64,000 nt of DNA from Desulforhopalus sp. IMCC35007. GTDB lineage: Bacteria; Desulfobacterota; Desulfobulbia; Desulfobulbales; Desulfocapsaceae. Shown in pieces: positions 17,726-26,670 of the stretch (position 1 is its first letter; the number at the start of each line of letters is the position of its first letter). The stretch spans positions 124,001 through 188,000 of the forward strand of contig NZ_SWCN01000005.1 of NCBI RefSeq assembly GCF_005116575.1. The letters run 5' to 3'. The notes beneath the pieces were generated by a model. That model was not told where the DNA came from. It ran no database searches and worked only from the letters and a program-made list of their open reading frames with translations. Position numbers and translations under genes: made by a program.

Positions 17726-18316
17726 ATGAAGAGTTGTGAAACTTCTGTTGACCTTGCAGTGGAGCATCTGCGGCAAGGTCATATTGTGGCCTTTCCTACG
17801 GAGACGTATTATGGACTGGCAGTGGATCCGGACAATCAGTCAGCAGTTGAACGACTTTTTGCACTTAAAAACAGGCCTGTTGACAAACCGCTCTTGTTGC
17901 TGATTGAAAACACTACCCAGTTAAGGAACCTCGTTTCTATGGTTCCTCAGGATTTTAAACCATTGATGGACAAACACTGGCCTGGACCTCTGACCTTGGT
18001 TTTTCCGGCGCTTGACTCCGTGAGTCCTAAAATTACAGCAGGCAGTAAAACGGTAGGTGTACGAATATCACCCCATCCCATAGCAGCCAGGCTCGTTCAA
18101 AAGTTTGGTAAGCCTATTACGGCCACCAGCGCTAACCTGTCCGGCAAACCTCCAGCTAAAACTGCTCTGGAAATCTCTACAATGTTTGTAAGTGATATTG
18201 ATTTTATCCTTGATGGTGGAGAGACGACTGCCGGTCTCTGTTCCACCATTGTAGGTCTGAAAGGATCTCAGCTTATCGTCATACGACAGGGCGAAATCGA
18301 TATCTTTGCAGCATAG
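17726..18316 (+). CDS. tsaC: L-threonylcarbamoyladenylate synthase (Sua5/YciO/YrdC family)
   Basis: A 196-residue YrdC-domain protein making threonylcarbamoyl-AMP from threonine, bicarbonate and ATP for tRNA t6A37. Motifs: GHIVAFPTETYYGLAVDP near the N-terminus, FALKNRPVDKPLLLLI, HWPGPLTLVF, VGVRISPHPIA, TATSANLSGKP. The length is that of the single-domain enzyme, without the Sua5 C-terminal extension. It sits 9 nt after purDE and is presumably cotranscribed. Confidence 0.9.
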   Translation: MKSCETSVDLAVEHLRQGHIVAFPTETYYGLAVDPDNQSAVERLFALKNRPVDKPLLLLIENTTQLRNLVSMVPQDFKPLMDKHWPGPLTLVFPALDSVSPKITAGSKTVGVRISPHPIAARLVQKFGKPITATSANLSGKPPAKTALEISTMFVSDIDFILDGGETTAGLCSTIVGLKGSQLIVIRQGEIDIFAA

Positions 18317-18463
18317 AAACGTGTTGTTTCGCACCATCTGTTTCACTCTATTTGAGCATTCCTCTAATTATTACTGGATATCAGAGGATTATATAGAATA
18401 TAATTTTCTTGGATTAGAGGTGGCACGAATGAACGTATGCAATTTTTATAGGAAGGATCTTTT

Positions 18464-18787
18464 ATGACGGCATTGGACTGGGATAAAGCTTTTGCAATGG
18501 AACAGGCTGCAGATGATGCGGAGCTATTGGAAGAGCTTTTAGAAATATTTAAAGACTCTTTCAAAACTGATGTCGGGCTCATTGAGCAGGGTATCAATGA
18601 AAAAGATGCTCTTAAAATCAGCGCTGCCGCCCATTCGATAAAAGGTGCAGCTGCAAGTCTTGGAATACAGGGTATTAATGATGTTGCCCTGGGTATTGAG
18701 ATGGATAGCCGAAGCGGCGGCCTGGACGTTGCTGCTGAGAAATTGCCCCATCTTCAGGAACTGATGGCTGAGTTGCTTGCCATGTAA
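18464..18787 (+). CDS. stand-alone Hpt (histidine phosphotransfer) protein
   Basis: A 107-residue all-alpha protein with the Hpt motif SAAAHSIKGAAASLG; H57 is the predicted phospho-acceptor. It carries no kinase or receiver domain and no two-component gene is adjacent, so it would pass phosphate between a hybrid kinase and a regulator encoded elsewhere. The SD GGAAGGA precedes the ATG. A convergent terminator hairpin follows before ettA. Confidence 0.85.
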   Translation: MTALDWDKAFAMEQAADDAELLEELLEIFKDSFKTDVGLIEQGINEKDALKISAAAHSIKGAAASLGIQGINDVALGIEMDSRSGGLDVAAEKLPHLQELMAELLAM

Positions 18788-18806
18788 GGATCAGGAGAAA
18801 GACTAA

Positions 18807-18844
18807 AAGATAACACCAGGCCGTTTCCGGACTGGTGTTATCTT
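18807..18844. terminator. bidirectional terminator between Hpt gene and ettA
   Basis: AAGATAACACCAG and CTGGTGTTATCTT pair over 13 bp around a 12-nt GC-rich loop, with T-rich flanks (CTTGCTCTTT on the plus strand). The flanking genes converge here. Confidence 0.72.
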
Positions 18845-18860
18845 GCTCTTTGTGACCTGC

Positions 18861-20546
18861 TTAGTCTCTTGTCAGATTTCTGTATTTTATTCTATGTGGT
18901 TGATCTGCTGCACTTCCGAGGCGTGCTCTTCTGTCTTTTTCATAATCTGAGTAATTTCCCTCATACCAAACGACTTGAGAATCGCCTTCAAAGGCAAGTA
19001 TGTGGGTTGCGATCCGATCGAGGAACCAGCGATCATGGCTGATGACAACGGCGCATCCGCCAAAGTTTTCCAGGGCTTCCTCCAGAGCTCGAAGAGTGTT
19101 GATATCGAGATCATTGGTAGGTTCATCGAGCAACAGGACGTTGCCACCTTCTTTGAGGGTGCGGGCTAAATGTACCCTGTTACGTTGTCCTCCAGAGAGA
19201 ATGCCTACTTTTTTCTGCTGATCGGAGCCGGAAAAATTGAATTTGCCGACATAGGCCCGGCTGTTTATTTCGCGGGTTCCAAGCCAAATGGTATCCTGTC
19301 CGTCTGAAATGGCCTCCCAGATGCTATGCTCAGGGTTGAGATTATCCCGACTTTGATCAACGTAGGCGAGTTTGACGGTTTCTCCTATCCGGATTGTCCC
19401 ATCATCTGGCATTTCACTCTTGGTGATCATTTTAAACAGTGTCGATTTTCCAGCCCCGTTTGGTCCGATAACCCCTACGATACCACCGGCGGGAAGGTTA
19501 AAGGTCATATCTTCGATCAACAGGCGATCTCCAAAGCTCTTTTTGATATGTTCGGCGTCTATGACAATCTTGCCAAGTCGTGGTCCTGGGGGGATGAAGA
19601 TTTCAAGATCATTGGCGAGTTTTTCGGTATCGGTAGTAAGAAGTTTTTCATAGGAGCTGATACGGGCCTTTGATTTACTGCGCCGACCTTTTGGGCTCAT
19701 TTTGATCCATTCAAGTTCGCGTTTTAACGTTCGCTGTCTATCTGATTCTTTTTTCTCTTCATTGGCTAGTCGTTTCTGTTTCTGATCGAGCCAGGACGAG
19801 TAATTGCCTTTCCATGGAATGCCAACGCCTCTATCAAGCTCTAAAATCCAGCCGGCTACATTATCTAAGAAATATCTGTCATGGGTGACAGCGATAACTG
19901 TCCCAGGATATTGTTGGAGGTGCTGCTCCAGCCAGGCGACTGATTCAGCATCAAGATGGTTGGTTGGTTCATCAAGGAGTAGAATATCTGGTTTTTTAAG
20001 AAGGATCCTGCAAAGGGCAACCCGGCGTTTTTCCCCGCCAGACAAAACATCACAAAGGGAATCGGCAGGGGGACAACGCAGTGCGTCCATGGCAAGCTCA
20101 AGCCTGCTGTCAAGATCCCAGGCGTCCAGATTTTCGAGTTGTTCCGAAACCACTCCCTGACGCTCAATCAGGTCCTGCATTTCGTCATCGGTCATTGGTT
20201 CGGCAAATTTTTCATTAATCTCGTTAAATTCATTGAGGAGATCAACGGTTTCCTGTACGCCTTCTTCAACGATCTGTCGTACGGTTTTCTCAGGGGCAAG
20301 TTCTGGCTCCTGGGGGAGGTAATCGACACGAAAGCCAGGAGAAATATGGGTCTCTCCATTGAAATCGGTATCAATGCCTGCGAGTATTTTTAAAAGAGTA
20401 CTTTTGCCAGAACCGTTAAGACCGAGTACGCCGATCTTTGCTCCATAAAAGTATGAAAGAGAAATGTCTTTTAATACGGGTTTTGTTTCGTAATATTTAC
20501 TGACTTTATACATCGTATAGATGATTTTTTTGTCGTCGGTACTCAT
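18861..20546 (-). CDS. ettA: energy-dependent translational throttle protein EttA (ABC-F)
   Basis: A 561-residue ABC-F ATPase with two nucleotide-binding domains: Walker A GLNGSGKST and GPNGAGKST, signatures LSGGEKRRVALCR and LSGGQRNRVHLAR. The EttA-type linker carries the ARISSYEKLL region. No membrane segments. EttA binds the ribosomal E site and gates the first translocation according to ATP/ADP ratio. Length and the ending RIKYRNLTRD match the family. It is minus strand, separated from the molybdoenzyme operon by a terminator. Confidence 0.93.
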   Translation of the reverse strand: MSTDDKKIIYTMYKVSKYYETKPVLKDISLSYFYGAKIGVLGLNGSGKSTLLKILAGIDTDFNGETHISPGFRVDYLPQEPELAPEKTVRQIVEEGVQETVDLLNEFNEINEKFAEPMTDDEMQDLIERQGVVSEQLENLDAWDLDSRLELAMDALRCPPADSLCDVLSGGEKRRVALCRILLKKPDILLLDEPTNHLDAESVAWLEQHLQQYPGTVIAVTHDRYFLDNVAGWILELDRGVGIPWKGNYSSWLDQKQKRLANEEKKESDRQRTLKRELEWIKMSPKGRRSKSKARISSYEKLLTTDTEKLANDLEIFIPPGPRLGKIVIDAEHIKKSFGDRLLIEDMTFNLPAGGIVGVIGPNGAGKSTLFKMITKSEMPDDGTIRIGETVKLAYVDQSRDNLNPEHSIWEAISDGQDTIWLGTREINSRAYVGKFNFSGSDQQKKVGILSGGQRNRVHLARTLKEGGNVLLLDEPTNDLDINTLRALEEALENFGGCAVVISHDRWFLDRIATHILAFEGDSQVVWYEGNYSDYEKDRRARLGSAADQPHRIKYRNLTRD

Positions 20547-20641
20547 GATGAAATCCTTTATAATAACGATTAGAGGTTCAGGCGAAAAGGAACGAGCAGA
20601 CTAATGTGCTCTTTGTCGTTGTTTTTCAAGGCCGATACTAC

Positions 20642-20679
20642 AAAAAAAAACGCGATAATCAAAGAAATGATTATCGCGT
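20642..20679 (-). terminator. rho-independent terminator of the molybdoenzyme operon
   Basis: Read on the minus strand, ACGCGATAATCA and TGATTATCGCGT form a perfect 12-bp stem around a 6-nt loop, followed by a run of nine Ts. It lies about 40 nt after the 4Fe-4S gene stop and before ettA. Confidence 0.9.
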
Positions 20680-20720
20680 CGTCAACAAACTGAATCGAGT
20701 TATACTAGATACAGCGGATT

Positions 20721-21533
20721 TTACTTCTCAGAATCTTCATTGCAGAACCCTTTGACAGCAAGAGCTCCAACGAGGCCTAAAAGACCGAGTCCTTTGACTT
20801 TTTTAACAGCTGGTTTCATAAGGGATGCCAGCATCGCCCGGCGCCGCACCTGACCCATATCCGCAAGTTCAGGAGTGTGTGTTGCCATGAGGAGATCCAT
20901 ATCCTTCTTCTTGCCATAATACCTGGAGTTTGGTCCCAGGTTGCCGCCATTTACTTCAATGCCAACGGCTCCTTTTTTCACGTACTTGGACACTTCAGAT
21001 TCAGGGTCATCCAGATCACCAAAAATTCTTGCACCGGTAATACAGGTCTGTACACAGGCGGGTGTCTCCCCAGCTTCAACCCGAGGCTTGCAGTACGTGC
21101 ATTTATCTGCTTTTCCGTCGTCTGAGACATCATCTGTCTGGTCTGGATTGATGTACCTTGCATTGTAGGGGCAGGCATCAGCGCAGGCGCCGCAGCCGAT
21201 GCAACGGCTTTTGTCAATCTGGACGGTACCATCGAAGGGGTCTTTCCAGGTGGCTGCCACCTCAAGAGTTGTTGTTTCACCAGTTTTAGCGTGTGTGAAT
21301 GTCATTTCAATAGTATCTGCCGGACACTCGGGTACACAGACCGGATCTGAACAGTGATTACACAGACCGGGGTAATAAGTGGACGCCATTTCCTCGCCGA
21401 CAAGACTTGGGCCCATCCGATAGACCCAGTTACGGTTGTATTCTACAGGGACCTCCCACTCTGCTTTGCAGGCGATGGTGCAGGCATGGCAGCCAACACA
21501 TCGTTCAAGGTCGATAATCATTCCATATTGCAT
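20721..21533 (-). CDS. 4Fe-4S dicluster electron-transfer subunit of a molybdopterin oxidoreductase
   Basis: A 270-residue DmsB/PsrB/NrfC-type ferredoxin subunit with four cysteine clusters: CVGCHACTIACK, CNHCSDPVCVPECP, CIGCGACADACP and CTYC...CVQTC. It shuttles electrons between the Mo subunit and the membrane pool. The C-terminus has an unusual glycine-rich hydrophobic stretch (about 247-260, LGLLGLVGALAV) that could associate with a membrane. No NrfD/PsrC-type quinol anchor gene lies next to it. The SD AGGGAGG is strong. It is the last gene of the three-gene operon. Confidence 0.88.
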   Translation of the reverse strand: MQYGMIIDLERCVGCHACTIACKAEWEVPVEYNRNWVYRMGPSLVGEEMASTYYPGLCNHCSDPVCVPECPADTIEMTFTHAKTGETTTLEVAATWKDPFDGTVQIDKSRCIGCGACADACPYNARYINPDQTDDVSDDGKADKCTYCKPRVEAGETPACVQTCITGARIFGDLDDPESEVSKYVKKGAVGIEVNGGNLGPNSRYYGKKKDMDLLMATHTPELADMGQVRRRAMLASLMKPAVKKVKGLGLLGLVGALAVKGFCNEDSEK

Positions 21534-21566
21534 TGTATCCTCCCTAAATTATACCTTAAAGCTGAG

Positions 21567-23810
21567 TTAGACAGAGGCAGGAATCGCCAGAATCTTGTCA
21601 TCTTTTATCAGTTGTATAAAATTGTTTCTCATTCCATGGGCTCCGGTTTCAGGGTCCACGGTGATTTTGCTAATAAGGCTTGTGTCATCCACTCCGGCAT
21701 TAACCCCGACACTCATAAGAGGGTTGGCAGAACCGTAACCGTGTGCCATGTAAACAGAATCTTTCCTGATTCCAGGGGTGGTCTTAACAGTGGTCTTGGT
21801 CCGGGACTTCACACCGTCCTGATTGATAAATCCAACCATGTCACCGTCCTTGAGTCCAAGTGCTGTTGCCACTGCATCATTAATCCACACTGGATTTTCA
21901 GGCATGGACTTGTTGAGCCATACGTTGTTTTGAGTACGGTTAAAGGTGTGAACAGGAACACGTCCATAGAGCAGTCTGGCATAACCTTTTGGGGGTTGTT
22001 CAACAGGCTGATATGTCGGAATCCCTGGGAATCCGGCATCTTCAATATCTTCATTGTAGAAGATAACTTCAAAGTCTTCCGGAACTGTGTATGGGTCTTG
22101 GCCTTTCTGAATGTGGATACCACCTTCCTTGATAATCTGCTCCAGAGTAAGTCCGGCAACCAAAAGGTCTTTTTCTACCAGTTCCTTGTTGGACTGGACA
22201 GGGATATCACTTTCGTAACCCATGCGCTTGGCTATTTCATTGGTGATATAAACTTGATCCCTGCGCTCAAACATTGGCTCTGCAAGCGGAATTCTTGGTG
22301 CAATGTATTGCTGATGAGAATCTGCAAAATCCCACTGGGTACCCGTTTTAATAAGGTCGTATCTCTCGAGATAGCTGGCTTCAGGAAGGAGAATATCCGC
22401 CCACATGGTTATGTCCGTAGGCATGACATCAACACACATGACAAAATCCATTTGTCGCAGGACATCTTTCATCTTTTCCTGTCCAGGGATGGTCTGTATC
22501 GGATTTTGTCCCCAGATGACGCAGCCTTTTATCGGATAAGGCTTTCCGCTAAGAGCAGTATCCCGAATCAATTCCGTGGGAGTTCCGGGAGGAGAATAAG
22601 GGAAAAGTGGTTCCTCTTCTTCGTCCATATTGAGGTTGAATTCATCGTCATGCTCTTTCTTGGCCCAACTGGTTTTACCGACTTTTGGAGTCTTGGCCGG
22701 TACCCAGCCGCCTTTGACAAAGAATGCTCCAAGAACGCCGGTAAGGCAGGCAAGTGCACGCTGACGTTGAAAATCATTTCCATACCATGAAACGTGTCTG
22801 CCCGGGTGGATAGAAACATTCGGAGCATTGGCTGCAAGGAGTTCTGCAACTTCTTTGATCTGCTCAGCTGGAATCTCACACTCTTTGGCGGCTTTTTCAA
22901 GAGTCCAGTCGGTTATACCTTCCTTGAACTCGTCAAAGCCATCCCCATACTCGTCGATGAATTCGGCGTTATGTTTGTTGTTTGAGATCAGGTAGTTCAT
23001 GATAGCGAGTAGAAACGCTGTGTCTGTACCAGGTTTAATCTGTACCCAAATATCAGATTTCGCGGCAGATGCAGAGTATCTTGGGTCAACGACCACAAGT
23101 TTTGCTCCATTCTGCAAGCCTTTAATGTATTGTTTTATGTGACTGACATGGATATTTTCGCCAAAATGCCCACCCAAAAGAAAGATTACCTTTGCGTTGG
23201 GCATATCAACATATTCACCTGGAGCCATCCCGATTGTTGCGAGATATGCTGTGTCACGGATACCACGGCATTGAAAAAAAGATGCTTCACTTACATTGTG
23301 GGTGCCAACAGTTCTTTCAAAAAAATGCATAGGGTATTTGGCGCTGGAACCATGGGGGAAAACTGAAATACCGTGGGCCCCATATTTTTCTTCGATCGCT
23401 TTGAGCTTGGAGCCGCATTCATCAAGAGCTTCTTCCCAGCTGATTCGTTTCCATTTGGGATTTCCACGTTCTCCAACATTCTTCAATGGGTATTTGAGAC
23501 GGTCTGGATCATAAAGGAGCTGAACTCCGGCGTTCCCCCTTGCACAGATAGAAGAACCATTGTCAATTGAATGAGGGTTTCCCTCTAGTTTAACGAGTCG
23601 GTCTCCACGTTTTTTCCCGACAAGCTGGCATCGCCAGAAGCACATTTCACACACGCCTCCGACAACAGTTTCATCTTTAACAGTTCCTTTTGGTTCAAAG
23701 GGTGATGGTTCAATACCTGTTTCAGACGCAATTGCATCGGATAACGGCAGGGCAACTGCTGCGAGTGAGGCTGATTGTAAAAATTTACGCCTCGTCAGAT
23801 TAAACGCCAT
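21567..23810 (-). CDS. Tat-exported molybdopterin oxidoreductase, PsrA/PhsA-like catalytic subunit
   Basis: 747 residues from the ATG at 23810 (GAGGAA SD). A twin-arginine leader (TRRKFLQ, then a hydrophobic stretch to about residue 28) predicts periplasmic export. A 4Fe-4S site C54-x2-C57-x3-C61...C89 follows, then bis-MGD domains; C181 in EASFFQCRG is a candidate Mo ligand. The overall order matches the DMSO-reductase family, polysulfide/thiosulfate reductase side. The substrate is uncertain: polysulfide, thiosulfate, tetrathionate or another oxyanion. It overlaps the chaperone gene by 11 nt and precedes the 4Fe-4S subunit. Confidence 0.85.
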   Translation of the reverse strand: MAFNLTRRKFLQSASLAAVALPLSDAIASETGIEPSPFEPKGTVKDETVVGGVCEMCFWRCQLVGKKRGDRLVKLEGNPHSIDNGSSICARGNAGVQLLYDPDRLKYPLKNVGERGNPKWKRISWEEALDECGSKLKAIEEKYGAHGISVFPHGSSAKYPMHFFERTVGTHNVSEASFFQCRGIRDTAYLATIGMAPGEYVDMPNAKVIFLLGGHFGENIHVSHIKQYIKGLQNGAKLVVVDPRYSASAAKSDIWVQIKPGTDTAFLLAIMNYLISNNKHNAEFIDEYGDGFDEFKEGITDWTLEKAAKECEIPAEQIKEVAELLAANAPNVSIHPGRHVSWYGNDFQRQRALACLTGVLGAFFVKGGWVPAKTPKVGKTSWAKKEHDDEFNLNMDEEEEPLFPYSPPGTPTELIRDTALSGKPYPIKGCVIWGQNPIQTIPGQEKMKDVLRQMDFVMCVDVMPTDITMWADILLPEASYLERYDLIKTGTQWDFADSHQQYIAPRIPLAEPMFERRDQVYITNEIAKRMGYESDIPVQSNKELVEKDLLVAGLTLEQIIKEGGIHIQKGQDPYTVPEDFEVIFYNEDIEDAGFPGIPTYQPVEQPPKGYARLLYGRVPVHTFNRTQNNVWLNKSMPENPVWINDAVATALGLKDGDMVGFINQDGVKSRTKTTVKTTPGIRKDSVYMAHGYGSANPLMSVGVNAGVDDTSLISKITVDPETGAHGMRNNFIQLIKDDKILAIPASV

Positions 23811-24375
23811 ATTCCTCTTCCTCCTTTGTGAAAAAATCAATAAGGCTAATGATGATGTGGTAAAAAGGATGCTCTGCTTCCTCTTTTACTCTTCCTGCGA
23901 AAATTGGGAACCATGGGAGGAAAAATCTACGGAGAAATTCCTCTTCGGCCTGCTGGTTATTATCTCTTGCGAGATATGAAAGAAATTCAAGCTGATGGAC
24001 AAGACTATCGGGTAAGTCGGCACCTTCTTTCAGTCTGTAGCCATGAGTGTTATAGAATCCGGAAATTTTATCAGAGTATTGTCCCCGTAAGGTCTTATCA
24101 ATATAGACAGAACCATAGGGAGGTGCTGCGACATGGGGCACTCCATTAATGAATAATCTGGTGTGTTCAACCTGAAGGTCTTCAAGAAAATCTTTACTTT
24201 GTTTACACGCTGCCTGTAATTTTTGGCTTTGCTCAATTTCCCCTAGAGTTTCGAGAAGAAAACATAGTTTCTCAAAGTATTGGTCATTGGCCCAAATTTT
24301 TTCGGGATATTGCATGCTTTGCGCGCAAAAAAGATACAGTGTAGCGATGTGGTCGGTCGAGGATTGATTCTGCAT
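23800..24375 (-). CDS. TorD/DmsD-family molybdoenzyme maturation chaperone
   Basis: 191 residues from the ATG at 24375. It is all-helical with the TorD signature EHTRLFINGVPHVAAPPYGS and the C-terminal FLPWFPIFAGRVKEEAEHPF. Such cytoplasmic chaperones bind the Tat leader and assist cofactor insertion of the adjacent molybdoenzyme. The gene leads the operon and its end overlaps the molybdoenzyme start by 11 nt, fitting a dedicated role. An in-frame extension to 24510 looks non-coding and lacks TorD character. No clear SD is visible before the chosen ATG. Confidence 0.83.
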   Translation of the reverse strand: MQNQSSTDHIATLYLFCAQSMQYPEKIWANDQYFEKLCFLLETLGEIEQSQKLQAACKQSKDFLEDLQVEHTRLFINGVPHVAAPPYGSVYIDKTLRGQYSDKISGFYNTHGYRLKEGADLPDSLVHQLEFLSYLARDNNQQAEEEFLRRFFLPWFPIFAGRVKEEAEHPFYHIIISLIDFFTKEEEEYGV

Positions 24376-24569
24376 GGAAAGATAACGTGTCTCAGTATAC
24401 CACAGAGGATTACGGGAAAACTCTGAAGAAAAAAAGGTTGATAGGTTCTGACTACTACGTTGTGTCTGGACGGTAATACTACTTTTCAGGGGGGGGTTTG
24501 TAAACAGCAAATTTCACAGACAGGATCATTTATCACGAGTTTAATTGTCTCCACGACCTAAATAAACAT

Positions 24570-24605
24570 AAAAAAATAGAAGAGATAAACGATATTTTAT
24601 CTTCT
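24570..24605 (-). terminator. terminator after the lytic transglycosylase gene
   Basis: On the minus strand AGAAGATAAA pairs with TTTATC..TTCT (10 bp with a 2-nt bulge), followed by seven Ts. It closes the M18 peptidase/transglycosylase transcript. Confidence 0.75.
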
Positions 24606-24659
24606 ACAGACAAGGGTAAGAAAAATCTTAAATAGATGTTCGGTCGTACTGTAGGTTAC

Positions 24660-25304
24660 TCAGTACGAATGGGCTGGGAACACCCGGTTACGGAGAAGAT
24701 ACACATAGTAGGCATTAACCTTGCCGATGAGATTCTCTGTTTCCTCGTAGGGAGCGTGTCGTCCATTTTTGAGAGATTGTGTGTTTTCCCCAGCATTCCA
24801 GGCGGAAACGACAAGGTCCAGTTTGCCGTCAAATTTGGTGTTGTATTTGGCAATGAGGTAACAGGTAAGTAAGATATTGATTGCAGGGTCAAAGAGATCG
24901 GCCCTCGTGAGATTTTTCAGCTTATGTTTTCTAACATACCTGAAATTGGTTCTGGATTTTGCAAGTACCTGTCCTGCCTCCTGGCCCGTCGTGAGCAGTA
25001 TCTGACCAAGGCCAAAGGCCTCTTTACTGGAAACGGCCCTGTGATTAGCGCTGGATTCCGCAAGAATCAGGGCTCTGACAAAATCAGCACTCACTTTATG
25101 ATTGGGAACGAAGTAAGAAAAATTACAGAAATAGCGGATCAGGTGGTCGTAACGTTTCAGACGTTCGATGCTGTCCAGGCTCACTTCACTGTCTTTATAC
25201 TTACGAACGGACTCGTAGAGGCCCGAATGCACAGGTGGTGCAGACATCTGCAGAATAAACATCAAGGTAAAGATAAAGACAATACGCGGTTGAACCTTTT
25301 TCAT
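24660..25304 (-). CDS. lytic transglycosylase (SLT domain), exported
   Basis: A 214-residue protein. The N-terminal signal peptide (about 1-27, ending near PVHS) is followed by an SLT-like domain. Motif I is LILAESSANHRAVSSKEA with the catalytic glutamate in AESS; motif II is AFGLGQI, a variant of GLMQ; motif III is SAWNAGENT, equivalent to AYNAG. It would cleave peptidoglycan glycan strands with formation of anhydromuropeptides. Its ATG overlaps the M18 peptidase stop by 4 nt (ATGA), so the two are coupled. Confidence 0.82.
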   Translation of the reverse strand: MKKVQPRIVFIFTLMFILQMSAPPVHSGLYESVRKYKDSEVSLDSIERLKRYDHLIRYFCNFSYFVPNHKVSADFVRALILAESSANHRAVSSKEAFGLGQILLTTGQEAGQVLAKSRTNFRYVRKHKLKNLTRADLFDPAINILLTCYLIAKYNTKFDGKLDLVVSAWNAGENTQSLKNGRHAPYEETENLIGKVNAYYVYLLRNRVFPAHSY

Positions 25305-26614
25305 GTTAAGAGGAGTTGTTTATGGATATCACTGGATAAAAATTGAGCAAGTGAGCGGAACAGCAGCTCAGGGTCCTTGCTGCCGGTCAGCTCCCGAATT
25401 GAGTGCATGCCAAGGGTCGGCGCCCCGACATCCAGGGCGAGCACACCTAGGTGGGCGGAGGTGACCGGGCCTATGGTAGAGCCACAGGGTAGATCGCTTC
25501 GCATGACAAATTCCTGTGTTGTAACTCCAGCTTCTTCACAGATCTTTTTGTAAATGGCTGAACTCAGGCTGTTGGTTGTATAGCGCTGATTTGCGTTAAC
25601 TTTGATGGCAACCCCTTTGTTGAGTTCGATGTGGTGGTGGGGATCCATGGTATCGGTCGCGTTTGGATGGGTTGCATGGGCATTATCTACAGAAATAAGA
25701 AAAGAATTACTGTAGCTTCGCTGTCTCTTTTCGGCTTCAGGGATGATTCTTTCAAATATCGAGGTGATAAATGAGCCTTGAGCACCAGTGGCAGACATCG
25801 ATCCATTCTCTTCATGATTTGCAACATAAAACAAGGAGTTTCTGCGCTTGTCCGCTTGAATCATTGCCTTCGAACCGCTATGGGTACTGAGAAGATTATC
25901 AAGGCGAGCCGCTGCGATAAATTCATTATCTGTACCTATCAGGGCAGGTGTCTGAGTGTCCAGACAAAACAGATCAAAAGAATGTAAAGACTGGACCTTG
26001 CAGCCACTGTACTGTTCTTCAATACGGGTAAAAATCAACTCTTCCAGGCCCTTTGAATCACTGTTATTTGCTAAGGCGAATATGGGTGGAAGATCTTTTT
26101 GTTTATTAATCGAATGGGCGGTGTTGGCCTCCCGGTTGAAATGAATGGCGAGGGAAGGAATAGTGAGTATCGGCCGTTCAAAGTTTATGAGCAGGACCTT
26201 AAAAGACCCGTCTGTGAGAGTACAGCAGACCCGTCCTGCCAGGGTAAGGTCGCGGTCAAACCAGGTTGAGAGAAGTGGACCACCATACACTTCCACACCC
26301 AATTGATTATAGCCTTTTGACGTTCCCCCTGGAGCAGGTTTTATTTGCAGCCCTGGACTGTCGCTATGGGCGGTGATAATACGAAATCCATCGACATCTT
26401 TTTCACTGTCTCCAATGGTAAAGGCTATGAGTGCACTCTGTTGTCGTGTAATGAAATAGGAGTGACCTTTTTTAAGTTTCCACAGATCATTTTCTTTTAA
26501 ATGGGAAAAGCCATGTCGAAGAAATGTTTCCTTTAGCGACTCAATTGCGTGAAATGGAGTGGGGGATTGCCGGAGAAAATCAAAAAGTTCCTGATTGTAT
26601 TGAGTCATGGACAT
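25301..26614 (-). CDS. M18-family metallo-aminopeptidase
   Basis: A 437-residue M18 peptidase (aspartyl aminopeptidase/ApeB type). Family motifs: TAHSDSPGLQIKP, VEVYGGPLLSTWFDRDL, DNEFIAAARLDNL, VANHEENGS, SVDNAHATHPN, RSDLPCGSTIGP and GAPTLGMHSIRE, which carry the His/Asp/Glu ligands of the two metals. Cytoplasmic, no signal peptide, length as usual (about 430). It lies upstream of the lytic transglycosylase and overlaps it by 4 nt. Confidence 0.92.
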   Translation of the reverse strand: MSMTQYNQELFDFLRQSPTPFHAIESLKETFLRHGFSHLKENDLWKLKKGHSYFITRQQSALIAFTIGDSEKDVDGFRIITAHSDSPGLQIKPAPGGTSKGYNQLGVEVYGGPLLSTWFDRDLTLAGRVCCTLTDGSFKVLLINFERPILTIPSLAIHFNREANTAHSINKQKDLPPIFALANNSDSKGLEELIFTRIEEQYSGCKVQSLHSFDLFCLDTQTPALIGTDNEFIAAARLDNLLSTHSGSKAMIQADKRRNSLFYVANHEENGSMSATGAQGSFITSIFERIIPEAEKRQRSYSNSFLISVDNAHATHPNATDTMDPHHHIELNKGVAIKVNANQRYTTNSLSSAIYKKICEEAGVTTQEFVMRSDLPCGSTIGPVTSAHLGVLALDVGAPTLGMHSIRELTGSKDPELLFRSLAQFLSSDIHKQLLLT

Positions 26615-26670
26615 GTCGCGGGCATTTCAGATAGAGGTGAAAGGTAATGTCTGAACCTGAGTCGAAAGCA

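Noticed and set aside
21354-22790. 478-codon plus-strand open frame
   Set aside because: It is antisense to the molybdoenzyme and 4Fe-4S genes, crosses their boundary, has no SD and no recognisable domain. It is a shadow of the real coding strand.
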